Part shown: piece after piece, positions 15,672-17,300 of the stretch | Numbering within the stretch: position 1 is the first letter of the stretch | How the letters are laid out: the number at the start of each line of letters is the position of its first letter | DNA from: CAZQFS01 sp964592755 | GTDB lineage: Bacteria; Hydrothermota; Tepidihabitantia; Tepidihabitantales; Tepidihabitantaceae | Length of the DNA: 17,300 bases | Reading direction: 5' to 3' | NCBI GenBank assembly: GCA_964592755.1 | Contig: CAZQFS010000050.1 | Coordinates: 1-17,300, forward strand | Program-made: the position numbers and the translations under genes | Notes under the pieces: generated by a model | The model's database searches: none | Told to the model about the DNA's origin: nothing | What the model saw: the letters and a program-made list of their open reading frames with translations, nothing else

Positions 15672-16709
15672 GTGAAATCAGTGTCAAACAGACTCACGAT
15701 AGTTGCTGTCCTGCTTACGCTGGCGCTCGCTGCGCCTGTTCAGGCTGTCTTCACCAAGGTCGGCATGGCCGGCATGCCGTTTCTCAAGATAGGAGTTGGC
15801 CGATCTACAGGAATGGGCGAGGCGTTTGTTGCGGTCGCCGATGACGCCAGTGCTGCCTACTGGAACCCGGCCGGTCTCGCCTTGGTTGGACAGCGCCAGG
15901 CTCTGGTCAACCACATCGACTGGATCTGCGATGTCAATCACGAGTATGTGGTCGGTGTCATGCCGACCAGCGCTGGGAGTATCGGTGTGGCGGTCACCGC
16001 CCTCAACCAAGGCACCTTCGAGGAGACGACGATCGATGAGCCCCAGGGTACAGGCGTGACGTTCTCGGCGCGCGACCTCGCTTTGGGCATCTCGTATGCC
16101 CGCCTATTCACCGACAAGCTCGCCTTTGGCCTCTCGGCCAAGGTTGTCTCTGAGCAGGTTTGGAGTGTTGCAGCTTCGGGCCTGGCTTTTGACTTCGGCG
16201 TCCACTACTCCACCGGCTGGCAGAACCTGCGGCTGGGCATGGCGATTGCCAACTTTGGGCCCGACCTTCGCTACGGCGGTGGCCTGCTCAATTTCACGCA
16301 CGACCCGGGCTACGAGTGGCCCTGGACCCGCGAGCAACTGCCTGGTTCCTATCTGACCGAGACATTTCCGCTGCCGGTGACTTTCCGCTTCGGGCTCGCC
16401 TACGACCTGTTCCGACGCGACGCCTCATACATGACTGCGGCCTTGGACCTGAATCACTTCAACGACGTCAATGAGAAGGTGAACCTCGGACTCGAGTATT
16501 GCCTCAAACCGATCTGGCTGCGAGTCGGGTACATCGTCAACGCCGATGCCGAGTACGCCCGCGCAATTGGCTGGGGTACCGGGCTGTCTGCCGGACTTGG
16601 AGTCAGGGTTCGGCCGGCCGAGGCGATCGGACTGGGACTGGACTACGGCTATCGCAATCTCGGACGGCTCGGCATGTCTCACCGCTTGACCGTGGCGGTT
16701 GAGTTGTGA
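15672..16709 (+). CDS. PorV/PorQ (UPF0164)-family outer-membrane protein
   Basis: A 345-residue outer-membrane barrel with a signal peptide (about 1-25, cleavage after APVQA). The family signature is clear at 41-70: GVGRSTGMGEAFVAVADD, then ASAAYWNPAGLA. The remainder alternates short amphipathic strands and ends ...MSHRLTVAVEL, as FadL-like and PorV barrels do. In characterised type IX secretion systems PorV binds the C-terminal sorting domain of cargo leaving the translocon; PorQ and many candidate-phylum homologues are less well understood. The adjacent sorting-domain protein makes a cargo-handling role attractive here. The start is GTG, preceded by AGGGGGAG; no better start is seen. It closes the operon; no clear terminator follows. 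Confidence 0.88.
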   Translation: MKSVSNRLTIVAVLLTLALAAPVQAVFTKVGMAGMPFLKIGVGRSTGMGEAFVAVADDASAAYWNPAGLALVGQRQALVNHIDWICDVNHEYVVGVMPTSAGSIGVAVTALNQGTFEETTIDEPQGTGVTFSARDLALGISYARLFTDKLAFGLSAKVVSEQVWSVAASGLAFDFGVHYSTGWQNLRLGMAIANFGPDLRYGGGLLNFTHDPGYEWPWTREQLPGSYLTETFPLPVTFRFGLAYDLFRRDASYMTAALDLNHFNDVNEKVNLGLEYCLKPIWLRVGYIVNADAEYARAIGWGTGLSAGLGVRVRPAEAIGLGLDYGYRNLGRLGMSHRLTVAVEL

Positions 16710-16721
16710 AGTCCGCAATGA

Positions 16722-17236
16722 CCGACGAACGAGCAGACTCTATTCTTCGACCGACAGCGCCGCCGACACTGGTATGGCGTGCGCTGCCATGAAGGCGCGA
16801 GGCGTGGCTCGGTATTCCGCCACTGCCGGTTTGAGCATGGGGGAGAGGCGGACGGAGCCGCCATCGCGGTGCCCATGGGTCCGACTGTCAGGACGGTTCC
16901 ACGACTTTCACCGGCAGCGGCACCTGGTTCAACCACGGAGTACACCACGTTGTCGAAGAGAACGCCATCATCCGGGCTCCTGGTGTGACCGTATCGTTGC
17001 TTGCCATTCAACCCCAACACGCGGCGACAACAAGGGTGGCATCCTTGTTACCGATAAGCAGCCGGAGGTGAACGACTTCCTCATTCCCTACACCCGTGCC
17101 TGGGGAGTCTACCTGGCTGGCTCAGGGTGCCCCAATCCGGACACACTCGAAGCCCGCAGCACTTCTTTCGGTAGCGACAGTGGCAGTGTCCGACGGCCCT
17201 GACGGCGAGACCGACAACGTCCTCTGCCAGGTGTAG
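16722..17236 (+). pseudogene. Decayed right-handed beta-helix protein gene
   Basis: No intact gene fits this stretch, yet beta-helix-like peptides appear in successive plus-strand frames. Frame A (about 16722-16892) holds LFFDRQ, HWYGVRCHEGA, RGSVFRHCRFEHGG and ADGAAIAV, the usual W.G(I/V)...S(V)(L/F)R.C..E.G pattern. A shift near 16890 leads to frame B (about 16892-17005) with STTFTGSGTWFNHGVH and ENAIIRAPGVTVS. A shift near 17006-17026 leads to frame C (about 17026-17170) with GGILVTDKQPEVNDF, WGVYLAGSG and a stop at 17200. A last piece (about 17168-17236, ATVAVSDGPDG...NVLCQV then TAG) is weaker. No signal peptide or start precedes the fragments, so the 5' end is also lost. Neighbouring genes of 3-4 kb are intact, so sequencing error is a less likely but possible explanation. 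It may have been another sorting-domain cargo like the beta-helix protein at 348-4223. Confidence 0.55.
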
Positions 17237-17291
17237 GTATTGCAATGTCAATGCAGGATGTCGTTACGGCGGACACGACCAGACCAACTGC

Positions 17292-17297
17292 TTGACA
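17292..17297 (+). promoter_or_regulatory. Possible -35 box at the window edge
   Basis: TTGACA occurs 3 bp before the end in the context TGCTTGACATG, identical to the -35 region of the exb promoter (4492-4502). The -10 would lie outside the window. From 17237 to 17300 I see no gene, so this could serve the next plus-strand gene. Confidence 0.25.
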
Positions 17298-17300
17298 TGA

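Noticed and set aside
16679..17020. Minus-strand open frame of 113 codons after the PorV-like gene
   Set aside because: It overlaps the end of the PorV-like gene, its peptide resembles no family, and the plus strand in the same stretch carries beta-helix-like fragments.
1..17300. CRISPR arrays, tRNA/rRNA genes, insertion sequences
   Set aside because: No regularly spaced direct repeats outside coding arrays, no tRNA or rRNA sequence and no transposase or terminal inverted repeats were seen on reading both strands.

Overview
The window (G+C-rich, roughly 60% by eye) comes from a didermic (Gram-negative type) bacterium. It encodes an ExbB-ExbD-ExbD-TonB energising set, a TonB-dependent outer-membrane receptor, a PorV/PorQ-type outer-membrane protein, a lipoprotein and three exported proteins ending in a type-IX-secretion-like C-terminal sorting domain (PNP ... 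AG..V ... G.YF). Exported beta-helix, VCBS-propeller and Asp-box proteins with such C-termini are typical of FCB-related candidate phyla (WOR-3/Stahlbacteria, Eisenbacteria, KSB1 and similar). I cannot name the lineage from sequence alone.

Layout. (1) 1-157, minus: start of an unknown gene cut by the window edge, preceded by two stacked sigma70-like promoters, one with perfect -35 and -10 hexamers. (2) 348-4223, minus: a 1291-residue exported protein with a beta-helix, then twice an Ig-like domain followed by seven VCBS/FG-GAP repeats, then a sorting domain. (3) 4224-4565: divergent intergenic region with one promoter in each direction. (4) 4566-6741, plus: exbB, exbD1, exbD2 and tonB, tightly packed. 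(5) 6881-8638, plus: a secreted Asp-box (sialidase-fold-like) protein with a sorting domain, followed by a perfect 11-bp hairpin. (6) 8775-16709, plus: a four-gene operon of lipoprotein, TonB-dependent receptor, 999-residue FN3/sorting-domain protein and PorV-like protein, with ribosome-binding sites built into the preceding stop codons at two junctions. (7) 16710-17300: no intact gene, but remnants of a right-handed beta-helix protein scattered over several plus-strand frames, best read as a pseudogene.

Likely working model (inference): the Exb/TonB complex energises the receptor. The lipoprotein and the FN3 protein are candidate surface partners of the receptor. The PorV-like protein is a candidate outer-membrane factor for exporting or anchoring the sorting-domain proteins, including the two encoded outside the operon. 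The substrate is unknown. The four-gene operon is the best candidate here for a poorly described surface system.
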